Of a DNA stretch of 64,000 bases, positions 7,994-16,899 are shown piece by piece. The notes under the pieces were generated by a model. That model was given only the letters and a program-made list of their open reading frames with translations. It had not been told where the DNA came from and searched no databases. The DNA is taken from contig JAUWYP010000005.1 in assembly GCA_030615765.1 (NCBI GenBank), forward strand, positions 1 to 64,000. The letters run 5' to 3'. Source of the stretch: Dehalococcoidia bacterium. GTDB lineage: Bacteria > Chloroflexota > Dehalococcoidia > SM23-28-2. Position numbers and translations under genes: made by a program. Every line of letters starts with the position of its first letter. Position 1 is the stretch's first letter.

Positions 7994-10987
7994 CTAGGGG
8001 TTCCGCGGTGGCGGCTTCTGGGTGGGGGCGAAGCCGTGCCGCATGAGGTTTTCGGTTATGGTGCGAGGCTCCATGAACTGCCTGAGGTAGTCGGGGCCGC
8101 CGGCCTTCGAGCCGATGCCCGACATGGCGAAACCTCCGAAGGGCTGGCGGCCGATCATGGCGCCGGTGCAGCCGCGGTTGATGTACAGGTTGCCGACACG
8201 AAACCGCTCGCGCGCCAGTTCGATGTGGGAGCCGCTGCGGCCGTAGAAGGACCCGGTCAGGGCATATGGCGTGTCGACGGCGATGTCGATGGCTTCCTCC
8301 ACTGTCGAGGCGCGCAGCACCGCCAGCACGGGGCCGAAGATCTCCTCCTGGGCGATGACGGCGTGCGGGTCCACCTCGCCGAAGATGACCGGAGCGACGT
8401 AGAAGCCTCCGTCGCGCGGGGCCTCGCCCTGGAACAGGAGGGACGCCTCGCTGCGGCCGATCTCGATATAGCGTTCGATTCCGGCCTTGGCCTCGGCGGT
8501 GATGACCGGTGGCACAAAGGTGGCGGGGTCTTCGGCCGGGCCGACACGCAGGCTGCGCGTGGCCTCGACAACCCTTGAGACGAGGCGATCATATATGGCA
8601 TCGAGGGCGATGACGCGGCTGCAGGCACTGCACTTCTGGCCCGCGTAGCTGAAGGCGCTCTTCACGATGCTGAGGACGGCCTGGTCGAGGTCGGCGTCGT
8701 CGTCGACGATGATGGCGTTCTTGCCGCCCATTTCGGCGATGACCTTCTTGATCCCTCTCTGGCCCTCCTTGGTCTGTCCGGCGGTCTCCACGATCCACAG
8801 CCCGACCTCGCGGCTGCCGGTGAAGGCGATCAGGTCTACGTCAGGATGCTCCACCAGTGTCGCCCCCACCGCGTCGCCGGGCCCCGGCAGGAACTGGGCT
8901 ACCCCAGGCGGGGCTCCCGCGCGGCGGAGGATGTCGACGAGGCGAGCGGCAATCAGTGGCGCTGGCCCCGCCGGCTTGAGGATGACGGTGTTCCCGGCCA
9001 CGAGCGCCGCAGTGGTCATTCCGCAGGGGATGGCCAGGGGGAAGTTCCAGGGGGAGATGATCGCGGCCACGCCGCGGGGCTGATAGCGATAGTCGTTGTA
9101 CTCCCCGGGTAGGGAGAGCAACTCCTTGGGGCTGGCCAGGGCGAGCGCCTCGCGCGCGTAGTACTCCAGGTGGTCGATGGCCTCGTCAAGGTCGGCGTCG
9201 GCCTCGCGCCAGGGCTTGGCCTCTTCCAGGATCTCGATGGCGGTCAGGTCATGGCGCTCGCGCCGCATGATGGCTGCGGCGTCGAACAGCACCTGTGCCC
9301 GCTCCCGTGCCGAGCGGTCTCGCCAGGCTGGGAACGCTTGTCTGGCGGCTTCAATCGCTTGCCGCGTGAGATCGACGTCCGCCAGTCCCACATCGCAGAT
9401 GACTTGGTCCGGGCGGGCGGGGTTCACGCTCGGCTGCCGATGTTTCGTCTCGGCATGCTCGCCGGCCACGAGCGGGCCGCAGGTCTCGGGAAGGCGCTCC
9501 CTGAGCTGCTCGATGGCGGCGGCAAGGTCCTGTCGGCCGCGCGCCGTGTGGAAGGGCGTATCGGGCACGTTGCGGAACGTGCCGGGGACATCGGTCGGCC
9601 GGACGCGAGGGATGGTCATCGAGGGTGGTCCGGCGGGCGGCGTCACGCCGGGCGCGGCCAGCAACTCGGAGACCGGTGCTCTCTCCTCCAACATCTCGAA
9701 GAGCCAGGACTGGCTGGAGGCATTCTCGAGCAGCCGTCGCACTAGGTAGCCCATGCCCGGGATGAGCTCACCCACCGGCGTGTAGATGCGGAGTCGCTCG
9801 TGGGCGGCGATGGCCGCCTGTAGCGCCTCTGCCATCCCGTACAAGAGCTGGAACTCGAGGGCGCGCGGCGGCAACCCCCGCTGGCGCGCGGACACGATGG
9901 CGTGGGCGACGGAGCGCGCATTATGGGTGCCGAACGCCGGGAGCAGGTGAGGGTAGGCGTCGAGGAGGACCTCCGTGCAGCGCTCGAAGTTGGCGTCCGT
10001 CTCCGCCTTGCTCTCGAACACCACGATGGGCCAGCCGTGCTGGGCGTTGACGATCCGCTCCTCATCCCAATAAGCCCCCTTGACCAGCCGGATCGTCAGA
10101 GGAGCGCCGCGGTCTCTCGCGAACTCCGCCAGGCCGCGGAGGTCGTCGAGGGTGTCAAAGAGGTAGGTCTGCAAGGCCACCCCGACATGGGGATAGCTGG
10201 CGAACTCCGGCTCGGCCAGCAGCTCGCGGAGGATGCGCAGGGTCAGCTCCTTGTGCTCGTACTGCTCCATGTCCACATTGACGAAGGCGCCCGCCTGGAC
10301 GGCGCGGTGCATGATCGGGTGCATGCGTTCACGAACCCGCGCACTGGTGTCGTCCGGTGCGGTCGAGCTGAACTGCGAGTAGAGGGACGTGAGCTTGATG
10401 GAGACGTTGAGGCGGGGGACAGCACCCCACGGCGCCTCGTCGAGCGCGGGGTCGGCAGGCCAGCCCCGCACAACCCGGTCGAGGGTATCGAGGAGTTCGA
10501 GATAGCGGGCCTGGTATTCGTCCGCCTCGGCCCCGCTCACCGGGGCCTCTCCCAGCAGGTCCAGCGAGAAGCCGAGGCCGTCGCGGTGCAGCTTCTCCAG
10601 GATGGGCACGGCTTCCCGCGCCGTGCGACCGGCTATGAAGCGCTGGCCCACCTCGAGGACGCTGCGCTGCACGAGACGAACGAGGGCCGGGCGGGCCAGC
10701 GCGCTGGAGGTGAGGGCGGTGGCGAGGCGCCGGGGCAGCAGGCTGAGCTCCTCGCCGCCGAAGTAGTCGCGGAAGTGGCTGACTATCGCCTCCTCGTCCT
10801 GGAGCATGGGAAATACGTCGACAAAGCGCAGGACCTGCGTCTTGAGCGCTTCGTCGGACACCGCCCGCCGGAGGAGCTGCTCGTACCACCACTCGCCCTC
10901 CCAGAGGTGGGGGCGATGGCGGTCCATCACCTCGATCAGGTCGTGTCCCAGACGGTAGATCTCTTGCTCGGTCTCGCGGCTGGTCAT
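7994..10987 (-). CDS. putA: Bifunctional proline dehydrogenase / L-glutamate gamma-semialdehyde dehydrogenase
   Basis: A 997-residue fusion that oxidises proline to glutamate. The first 430 or so residues are the FAD-dependent PRODH barrel, ending with the family motif MGYLVRRLLENASSQSW. Residues from about 480 on are the NAD-dependent aldehyde dehydrogenase, with EMGGKNA (catalytic-site Glu near 750) and YAGQKCSACSR (nucleophilic Cys near 786). There is no N-terminal DNA-binding domain, so it is a purely catalytic PutA rather than the trifunctional repressor form. The two-domain size fits the short PutA type. No PutP transporter lies nearby. Confidence 0.93.
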   Translation of the reverse strand: MTSRETEQEIYRLGHDLIEVMDRHRPHLWEGEWWYEQLLRRAVSDEALKTQVLRFVDVFPMLQDEEAIVSHFRDYFGGEELSLLPRRLATALTSSALARPALVRLVQRSVLEVGQRFIAGRTAREAVPILEKLHRDGLGFSLDLLGEAPVSGAEADEYQARYLELLDTLDRVVRGWPADPALDEAPWGAVPRLNVSIKLTSLYSQFSSTAPDDTSARVRERMHPIMHRAVQAGAFVNVDMEQYEHKELTLRILRELLAEPEFASYPHVGVALQTYLFDTLDDLRGLAEFARDRGAPLTIRLVKGAYWDEERIVNAQHGWPIVVFESKAETDANFERCTEVLLDAYPHLLPAFGTHNARSVAHAIVSARQRGLPPRALEFQLLYGMAEALQAAIAAHERLRIYTPVGELIPGMGYLVRRLLENASSQSWLFEMLEERAPVSELLAAPGVTPPAGPPSMTIPRVRPTDVPGTFRNVPDTPFHTARGRQDLAAAIEQLRERLPETCGPLVAGEHAETKHRQPSVNPARPDQVICDVGLADVDLTRQAIEAARQAFPAWRDRSARERAQVLFDAAAIMRRERHDLTAIEILEEAKPWREADADLDEAIDHLEYYAREALALASPKELLSLPGEYNDYRYQPRGVAAIISPWNFPLAIPCGMTTAALVAGNTVILKPAGPAPLIAARLVDILRRAGAPPGVAQFLPGPGDAVGATLVEHPDVDLIAFTGSREVGLWIVETAGQTKEGQRGIKKVIAEMGGKNAIIVDDDADLDQAVLSIVKSAFSYAGQKCSACSRVIALDAIYDRLVSRVVEATRSLRVGPAEDPATFVPPVITAEAKAGIERYIEIGRSEASLLFQGEAPRDGGFYVAPVIFGEVDPHAVIAQEEIFGPVLAVLRASTVEEAIDIAVDTPYALTGSFYGRSGSHIELARERFRVGNLYINRGCTGAMIGRQPFGGFAMSGIGSKAGGPDYLRQFMEPRTITENLMRHGFAPTQKPPPRNP

Positions 10988-11042
10988 AGCTCTGCTTCAG
11001 TCAGAGATCGGCGTAGGGTGTGGCCTCCGTTCACTTGGGCCG

Positions 11043-11048
11043 ATTATA
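11043..11048 (-). promoter_or_regulatory. Candidate -10 box for the proline catabolic gene
   Basis: A perfect TATAAT on the minus strand 56 bases before the PutA start. No good -35 is found at 16-18 bases, so this is a weak call based on the -10 alone. Confidence 0.35.
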
Positions 11049-11212
11049 CACTGGCTTCCCGCGAGGCGCGATTCTGTCAGTAAGACGCACGCCGCAGCCC
11101 GGGTGTTTCGTCGCCAGGCCCTCGGGGTACGAAAGCGAGCTGGCGGAGAAGAAAAGAGGTAGCCGCCCCGGTTGGCGAGACGGCCACCTGACTGAAGAGG
11201 ACGGGCAGGCTA

Positions 11213-11791
11213 CTACTTCTTCTCTTCCTCGCCCTTGAAGGGCTCGCGCAGGACGACCTTTACACCAGAGATGGTGCCGGTGACGACGTTGCGGACCTGG
11301 TCCACGGCCGTGGTGCTGACCTTGCCGGCGCCCTTGAGGGCGCCGCTGGCCGCGGCCGCGGCAGCGTCCTCGGCCTTTATGCCGACCTCTTTGGCGCCTT
11401 CAATGGCTCCTTCGACTGCGCCCTTAGCCGCGGCTGCCACGTCGCCGCCCACGTCGCCGGCGGCTTTTACCGCCGCCTCCGCACTGGTGCTGATCGCCTC
11501 CATCGAACCGGTGGCGACCTCCTTGGTCCCTCTGATCACGCCGAGAACGGCGTTCTTGGAGGCGGTGCCCAGGTCGCCGCCGACCTCTGCCACGCCCTTG
11601 ATGGCGGCGCTCACCGTGTCGAAGATGAGCCCCAGGGTTTCGTTAGTGATGGCGCGCACGCCTTTCAGGGCGCTCACCAGGGTGCCGCTGACGGTATCCA
11701 CCACCGCCTGCGCCACGTCTCCGACGCCTCGAATCGCTTCCACGACCCCGTCCTTCACCGAGGCGAATATGCTCTTCTTTTCCTCTGCCAT
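11213..11791 (-). CDS. Phasin/LEA-like amphipathic helical protein
   Basis: A 192-residue, cysteine-free protein made almost entirely of Ala/Val/Gly-rich amphipathic helices with an approximate repeat of the form VxxVxxxVxGAxxGxxEVG. It ends in a charged tail (EPFKGEEEKK). Composition resembles phasins, LEA-type stress proteins and apolipoprotein-like surface coats, so a role in coating a hydrophobic surface or in membrane protection is likely, but homology is not established. The ATG at 11791 lies 11 bases after AAGGAGGA; a GTG at 11800 is only 2 bases from it and less suitable. No operon partner. Confidence 0.65.
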   Translation of the reverse strand: MAEEKKSIFASVKDGVVEAIRGVGDVAQAVVDTVSGTLVSALKGVRAITNETLGLIFDTVSAAIKGVAEVGGDLGTASKNAVLGVIRGTKEVATGSMEAISTSAEAAVKAAGDVGGDVAAAAKGAVEGAIEGAKEVGIKAEDAAAAAASGALKGAGKVSTTAVDQVRNVVTGTISGVKVVLREPFKGEEEKK

Positions 11792-12064
11792 GCTAGTCAC
11801 TCTCCTCCTTTGGTTGATTAGTTACGAGTCATCCTAGTTTTGCGAATCTAGTGTAATGACCGCCCCCCCCTCCTGTCAACCGCCGGGTGCGGGCCTCTAT
11901 TCGGTGACCGCGGGGAACCCATAGCAGGCAACGGCGCTATCAGGATGTTCCCGTCCTCCTGCGGTGGTTGCGGGAGTAGCAGGCCGTGTGATATAGGGGC
12001 TATGTGGAACAGAGTATCTTGGTGACCTACTTCGGCCTTGGCTCCTCGGCGCCGCTGAGCAAGG

Positions 12065-13720
12065 ATGCTCGTTCAGCATAAGTGGCTCGTCCTGGGGGCG
12101 GCGGTCTTCGGCCTGTTCATGGCCATCCTCGACGCCTCTATCGTCAACATCGCCATCCCCACTATCCAGCGCGATCTTGACACCGACATCGAGACCGTCA
12201 CCTGGGTGCTGAACGCCTACAACCTGGCGTTCGCGGTGCTGCTGATCCCGGCTGGCCGCCTGGCAGACAGGTTCGGCCGCAAGAGGCTCTTCTTGCTCGG
12301 CATCGGCATCTTTTCACTTTGCTCGCTGGGTGCGGGCCTGTCGGACCGGATCGAGATGCTGATCGCGTGGCGAGCCGCTCAGGCCATCGGCGCAGCGATC
12401 ATGGTGCCGGTGAGTCTGGCCATCGTCACTCTAGTCTTTCCTGCTCACCAGCGCGGCCTGGCACTGGGCATATGGGGCGCCATGGCGGGAGTGGCGGGAG
12501 CGGTGGGCCCCACGCTCGGCGGGGTGCTCACCGAATACGTGGGCTGGCAGTGGATCTTCCTTGTTAACGTTCCGATTGGGGTGGTGGCTGTGCTGGTGGG
12601 CCTGGTCATCATCCGAGAGTCGAAGGACCCCGAGGCGGGACGCGGCATTGACCTGCCGGGGACGGCTATGCTCTCTGTCTCGCTGTTCTCGCTGACCCTC
12701 GCTCTCATCCGCGGCCAGGACGTCGGATGGTCGTCGCCTTTCATCACCGGTCTGCTTGCCACATCGGCTGTATCCGGGGCGCTCTTCGTCCTGGTGGAGC
12801 GTATCGTCAGCCATCCAATAATTGACCTGCGTATGCTACGTGACAGGACGTTCTCCGCCGCCAGCGTCATGATGCTCTTGTTTGGGCTCGGCTTCTTCGG
12901 TGCGCTGTTCTTCGTCATCCAGTACCTCCAAGTTGTGGAGGGCTACTCGACGCTGAAGGCGGCGTTCGCGATTACGCCGTTCTCGGCATCGATCATGCTT
13001 ACGGGGCCGGTGGCGGGACGTCTAACGGACCGCTTCGGGCCGCGGCCTATGGTGATAGCGGGGGTGCTCTGCTTCGGGGGCGCTCTGTTCTTCGCTTCGC
13101 GTCTGACAGGCGGAGTGCCATATCCGCAGATAGCGTGGCGGCTCGTAATGGGTGGCATTGGAGCGGGCCTGACCTTCGCCCCCGTGACCAGCGCTGTGAT
13201 GGGTTCCGTGGCAGGCGGAAGGGCAGGCGTGGGCGCGGGAGTGTTCAATACGGCCAGACAGGTAGGGTTCACCCTGGGGCTGGCGATTCTGGTAGCCGTC
13301 TTCGTCGGGGCTCTACCCCCGCGGATGGCCGAGGCCCAGGAGCAGGCGGCGACCCTGGTCGAGCGGTCCGACCTGCCAGCGGCCGTCAAGCAGGGCATCA
13401 TCGAAGGGATGCGCAGCGCCCCGCCGGAGGAGATGGAGGAGGCGGCGCGGTCGGGGGAGAAGCCGGCCATCGACCTTTACGAACAGGTGAAGGAGGCTGT
13501 GGGGGCGGAACTGGCTGAGCCCTTGCGACCAAAGCTGGACGAGCTGTCGGGGGAGCTGCAAGCCGTCTTTGCAGGGAACACCGCTCGCGCCTTTGGCCGA
13601 GCGTTCTGGGTGGGAGCCATCTTCGTGTGGATGGGCGTGGTGCCCGCGCTGCTGCTGGGGCGAGGGCCGGTGGGAGGGCGGGGCCTAGCCTCCGGCAAGC
13701 CTGGGGCGGCTATGGCCTAG
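12065..13720 (+). CDS. MFS drug exporter, DHA2 (EmrB/QacA) family
   Basis: A 551-residue transporter with 14 predicted transmembrane segments. Family marks are LDASIVNIAIPTIQRDL in the first segment, motif A GRLADRFGRKRLF after the second, and motif C GAVGPTLGG in the fifth. Unusually, about 100 hydrophilic residues (roughly 415-515, with PPEEMEEAARSGEKPA) separate the last two membrane segments, longer than the usual loop. Expected function is proton-driven export of drugs or amphiphiles. No repressor gene is adjacent. The SD is weak (GCAAGG just before the ATG). Confidence 0.88.
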   Translation: MLVQHKWLVLGAAVFGLFMAILDASIVNIAIPTIQRDLDTDIETVTWVLNAYNLAFAVLLIPAGRLADRFGRKRLFLLGIGIFSLCSLGAGLSDRIEMLIAWRAAQAIGAAIMVPVSLAIVTLVFPAHQRGLALGIWGAMAGVAGAVGPTLGGVLTEYVGWQWIFLVNVPIGVVAVLVGLVIIRESKDPEAGRGIDLPGTAMLSVSLFSLTLALIRGQDVGWSSPFITGLLATSAVSGALFVLVERIVSHPIIDLRMLRDRTFSAASVMMLLFGLGFFGALFFVIQYLQVVEGYSTLKAAFAITPFSASIMLTGPVAGRLTDRFGPRPMVIAGVLCFGGALFFASRLTGGVPYPQIAWRLVMGGIGAGLTFAPVTSAVMGSVAGGRAGVGAGVFNTARQVGFTLGLAILVAVFVGALPPRMAEAQEQAATLVERSDLPAAVKQGIIEGMRSAPPEEMEEAARSGEKPAIDLYEQVKEAVGAELAEPLRPKLDELSGELQAVFAGNTARAFGRAFWVGAIFVWMGVVPALLLGRGPVGGRGLASGKPGAAMA

Positions 13721-13762
13721 CGGTGGGCTCTCATGCCCGGCGCCGCGCGCAAGCGGCAGTAA

Positions 13763-13771
13763 TGATATACT
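13763..13771 (+). promoter_or_regulatory. Candidate extended -10 promoter for the methyltransferase
   Basis: TGATATACT fits the extended -10 form (TG, one base, TATACT). It lies in the 94-base gap after the exporter gene, 43 bases before the methyltransferase ATG. No -35 is needed or clear. Confidence 0.45.
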
Positions 13772-13814
13772 GCTCCCCACGGCTGCCAAGCCGAATCGAG
13801 ACAGGGAGACCGCG

Positions 13815-14474
13815 ATGCGCGCCTTGTTCCTTCTTCTCCGCCTTGTGGTTGTCGCCTGGGCGGTGGTATCCGCCCTGTGGTTGTACTCGCTCACCCAGCG
13901 GTATAAGAGCAGCCGGGCCTGCCCATACAGTTGGCGCTGGATGCTCGATAACCTGCCGCGGCGGGTGGTGCAGCCGCTCCGCTCGACGGTTGACAGCTTT
14001 CACATAGATAGAGGCAAGATTGTCCTGGAGCTGGGCCCCGGCCCTGGCTACTTCAGCGTCGAGGTCGCTCGCAGGGTTGGCCCTGAGGGACGGCTGGTCT
14101 GTGTGGACATCCAGCCCGAGATGATAGGCGCGCTTCGCCGCCGTCTGCTGCGAGAGGGGGTTTCCAACGCCCTCCCCACCGTGGGGGACGCTCTGGCCTT
14201 GCCCCTGGCTGACTGCTCGGTTGATTGTGCCTTCCTGGTCACTGTCTTGGGTGAACTTCCTGACCGGCCGAAGGCGCTGGCCGAGCTGCGCCGTGTCCTC
14301 AAGCCCGGCGGCATCCTTTCCATCGCCGAGACCCTGCCGGACCCCGACTACCAGTTCCCCGATGTCGTCCGCGATCTCTGCCGGGCCAGCGGCTTCCGGT
14401 TGCTGGAGCACCATCGGTGCCTGCTCGGCTTCACGATGAACTTCGCGGCGGACGGCGGCGCTCCCGCTCCCTGA
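13815..14474 (+). CDS. Class I SAM-dependent methyltransferase with N-terminal membrane segment
   Basis: A 219-residue protein. Residues 2-25 form one hydrophobic segment. The Rossmann methyltransferase core follows: motif I VLELGPGPGYFS, motif II LVCVDIQPEM, motif III GDALALPLAD with the next strand VDCAFLVTVLGELPD, and LKPGGILSIAET. This is the UbiE/MenG-like Methyltransf_11 type. A membrane-tethered form suggests a lipid or quinone-like substrate, but that is inference. SD AGGGAG sits 6 bases before the ATG. Confidence 0.8.
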   Translation: MRALFLLLRLVVVAWAVVSALWLYSLTQRYKSSRACPYSWRWMLDNLPRRVVQPLRSTVDSFHIDRGKIVLELGPGPGYFSVEVARRVGPEGRLVCVDIQPEMIGALRRRLLREGVSNALPTVGDALALPLADCSVDCAFLVTVLGELPDRPKALAELRRVLKPGGILSIAETLPDPDYQFPDVVRDLCRASGFRLLEHHRCLLGFTMNFAADGGAPAP

Positions 14475-14580
14475 CCCCCGCGGGCCGCGACACTTGACCG
14501 TTTCTCTGCTAGATTAGCACGCTGGGAAGGGCGATAAGCAACGTCTCTTCCGTCTTGAGCAGGCAGCAGGAGGTGGGAAG

Positions 14581-15762
14581 TTGAGTACGCAGGTGGACTA
14601 CGAGGCCAGGCTGAAGAAGATCCAGGCCAAGATGGATGAGCAGGACATTGACGTGCTGATCGCCACAAGGCTGAGCACCGTGGGGTACGTCTTTGGCGCC
14701 TTCGTACCCTGGCGGGGCGTGGCGGTCATTCCGCGCGAGGGCGAGCCGCAGCTATACGTGCTGGGGCTCGACAGTGAACGCGTAAAGGACGACAGCTTCT
14801 TCAAGAATGTGACCGGTGTGGCCCCCCTGCCTGGGATGGCTATGTGGGACCAGATTCTCTCATATCTTAGAGTCAGGGGGCTGGAGAAAGGGCGAATAGG
14901 GGTCGAGCTGGGCCACTCACCCATCAGGATAGAGACCTTCCTGCTGGCCAGCGAGTACGAGATCCTGAGGGATGCCTTCCCCCAGGCCACGTTCGAGAAC
15001 GCCACCCACTTCCTGAATGAGATATTCATCATCAAGGACGAGGCCGAGATCGAGTCCTTCAGGCGGGCCGCCGAAATCTGTGACCTGGGGCTGGGGGTGG
15101 TGCTCAAGGAGCTGCGGGTTGGCATGACGGAGACGGAGGTGGCGGGCATCGCCGAGTACGCGATGAGGAAGGCGGGTAGCGAGCTCAACTGGACGTTCAC
15201 CGGCGGCCAGGAGATAGGCTCGGGCCATAGAGCCACCTATTACTGGGGAGGGTGTACCCCGCCTACCAGGAAACGGATCGAGCGCGGCGACAACGTGATC
15301 CTAGACCTGCACGCGATGTACGACCTCTATCTGGGCGACCTGGCCCGCAACGCCATAATGGGCGAGCCTACGCCCGGGCAGCGGGAGCTATCGGACGTTT
15401 TTGTCGCTGCCTGCAAGCTGTTGCTGGAGAGCCTGAAGCCGGGGGCAACGTATGGCGAGGTGGCGGACAAGATGGACGCCTTCATGGATAGAACAGGGTA
15501 CAGGCAGTATGCCCTGCCGGGCTATGGTCACGGGATAGGCATACTGGGCAACGAATACTACCCCGTGGTGATGAATTCGAGCGTGCCCTACGAATCGAAG
15601 GGAGATCTGGTGCTTCAACCGAACATGGTTGAGGTTGCAGCCCTAGTGCTGAACAAGCCGGGCGTAAGCGGCATGAGGATGGAAATGACGGTGCTCATAA
15701 CGAAGGACGGAAACGAGCCGCTGAACAAGGTGCCCTTCGAGCCGGCAATCATCGAGCGGTAG
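14581..15762 (+). CDS. M24 family metallopeptidase (Xaa-Pro aminopeptidase-like)
   Basis: A 393-residue two-domain protein of the creatinase/prolidase fold. The N-terminal creatinase-like domain (about 1-160) precedes the pita-bread domain, in which the metal ligands are visible: Asp in ILDLHAMYDLYLGDLARN (two), His in GYGHGIGI, Glu in MVEVAALVL and Glu in MRMEMTVLIT. It should remove N-terminal residues before proline or act on a related amide. The start is TTG, chosen because AGGAGGTGGGAAG directly precedes it. The saccharopine-dehydrogenase-like gene follows 30 bases later. Confidence 0.85.
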   Translation: MSTQVDYEARLKKIQAKMDEQDIDVLIATRLSTVGYVFGAFVPWRGVAVIPREGEPQLYVLGLDSERVKDDSFFKNVTGVAPLPGMAMWDQILSYLRVRGLEKGRIGVELGHSPIRIETFLLASEYEILRDAFPQATFENATHFLNEIFIIKDEAEIESFRRAAEICDLGLGVVLKELRVGMTETEVAGIAEYAMRKAGSELNWTFTGGQEIGSGHRATYYWGGCTPPTRKRIERGDNVILDLHAMYDLYLGDLARNAIMGEPTPGQRELSDVFVAACKLLLESLKPGATYGEVADKMDAFMDRTGYRQYALPGYGHGIGILGNEYYPVVMNSSVPYESKGDLVLQPNMVEVAALVLNKPGVSGMRMEMTVLITKDGNEPLNKVPFEPAIIER

Positions 15763-15792
15763 GCATTATCGTAGGCAGGAAGGGGGCGAGCC

Positions 15793-16884
15793 ATGCGATT
15801 CGTCGTGCTGGGCGGAGCAGGCGACATGGGGAACCAGGCAGTGCGCACCCTAGCCAGTCAGCCGGGTGTGAGCGAGGTGATGGTGGCCGAGCTCAACCTG
15901 ACGGCGGCGCAGGAACTGGCCGGGGAGCTAGGCGACCCGGTGCGGGCCTGTCGAGTGGACGCTACTGACCACCAGGCGCTGGTGGAGACCATTCGCGGCT
16001 ATGACGTGGCCCTCGGTTTTGTTGGCCCCTTTGTCTACTTCGAGGGGCCGCAGGCCCGCGCGGCCATCGAGGCTGGCGTGCACTACGTCAGCATCGCCGA
16101 CGACTACGAGGCGGCCCGGGAGGCCCTGGCGCTGGACGACGCGGCCAAGAAAGCGGGGGTGGCAGTGCTGACCGGCCTGGGCAACTGTCCTGGTCTAACT
16201 AACCTGGTGGCGAAGAAGGGGGCGTTGGCCATGAGCCAGCCTCGCCGCATCCACATCGCCTGGTTCGGCGGGGCTGACGATGCCGGCGGCTATGCTAACT
16301 ACCGCCACGCAGTGCACATCTTCTGCGGGAAGGTGCCCTCCTTCAGGGGCGGGCGAGAGGTGCTGGTTCGCTCTGGCAGTGGCAAGGAGACAGTGCAGTT
16401 CCCGCCGCCATGTGGTCGTCTGCCGGTCTACCACACCGGTCACGCCGAGCCGGTGACCATCCCCGGGAACATCGCCGGGCTAGAGACGGTGACTCTCAAG
16501 GGGGGCATCTGGCCGGCCTGGCTGGCCCGGGCGGGCATCCTCCTGGAGCGCGTGGGTCTGGTGCGGGGTGAGCGGAGCCAGAGATTCTGGGCCGCCACCT
16601 TCCATCGCTTGCTGCCGCGACTTCCGCGGGGCAAGTGCACGGTATCCGGCTTTCGGGTGGACGTGTACGGAGAGCAGGACGGTCGCCAGGCGCATCGCTG
16701 GTACACCTGCGTGGGCCGGATGAAGAACATCACCAGCATCCCGGCCGCGCTGGGAGCGGTAGTGCTGGCCCAGGGGGAGATCGCTGAGCGGGGCGCCTTC
16801 GCTCCGGAGGCGGTTATCGATCCGGGGCCCTTCCTGGCCAAGCTGGAGCCGCTCGGCGTGAAGGTCGAGGAGGACGAGGGGTAG
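15793..16884 (+). CDS. Saccharopine dehydrogenase-like NAD(P)-binding protein
   Basis: A 363-residue protein with an N-terminal Rossmann fold (VLGGAGDMGNQAV) and the saccharopine-dehydrogenase family layout: VALGFVGPFVYFEGP, ARAAIEAGVHYVSIADD and GLGNCPGLTNLVAKK. Most relatives are of unknown substrate, including reductases acting on lipids or carboxynorspermidine-type compounds. SD AGGAAGG precedes the ATG. It is likely co-transcribed with the M24 peptidase gene just upstream and ends 15 bases from the convergent glycosyltransferase. Confidence 0.78.
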   Translation: MRFVVLGGAGDMGNQAVRTLASQPGVSEVMVAELNLTAAQELAGELGDPVRACRVDATDHQALVETIRGYDVALGFVGPFVYFEGPQARAAIEAGVHYVSIADDYEAAREALALDDAAKKAGVAVLTGLGNCPGLTNLVAKKGALAMSQPRRIHIAWFGGADDAGGYANYRHAVHIFCGKVPSFRGGREVLVRSGSGKETVQFPPPCGRLPVYHTGHAEPVTIPGNIAGLETVTLKGGIWPAWLARAGILLERVGLVRGERSQRFWAATFHRLLPRLPRGKCTVSGFRVDVYGEQDGRQAHRWYTCVGRMKNITSIPAALGAVVLAQGEIAERGAFAPEAVIDPGPFLAKLEPLGVKVEEDEG

Positions 16885-16899
16885 AAACGCGCTCGTTCC

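Noticed and set aside
11801-12064. Possible promoter with a run of cytosines near 11864-11871.
   Set aside because: No -35/-10 pair of acceptable spacing could be found for either gene.
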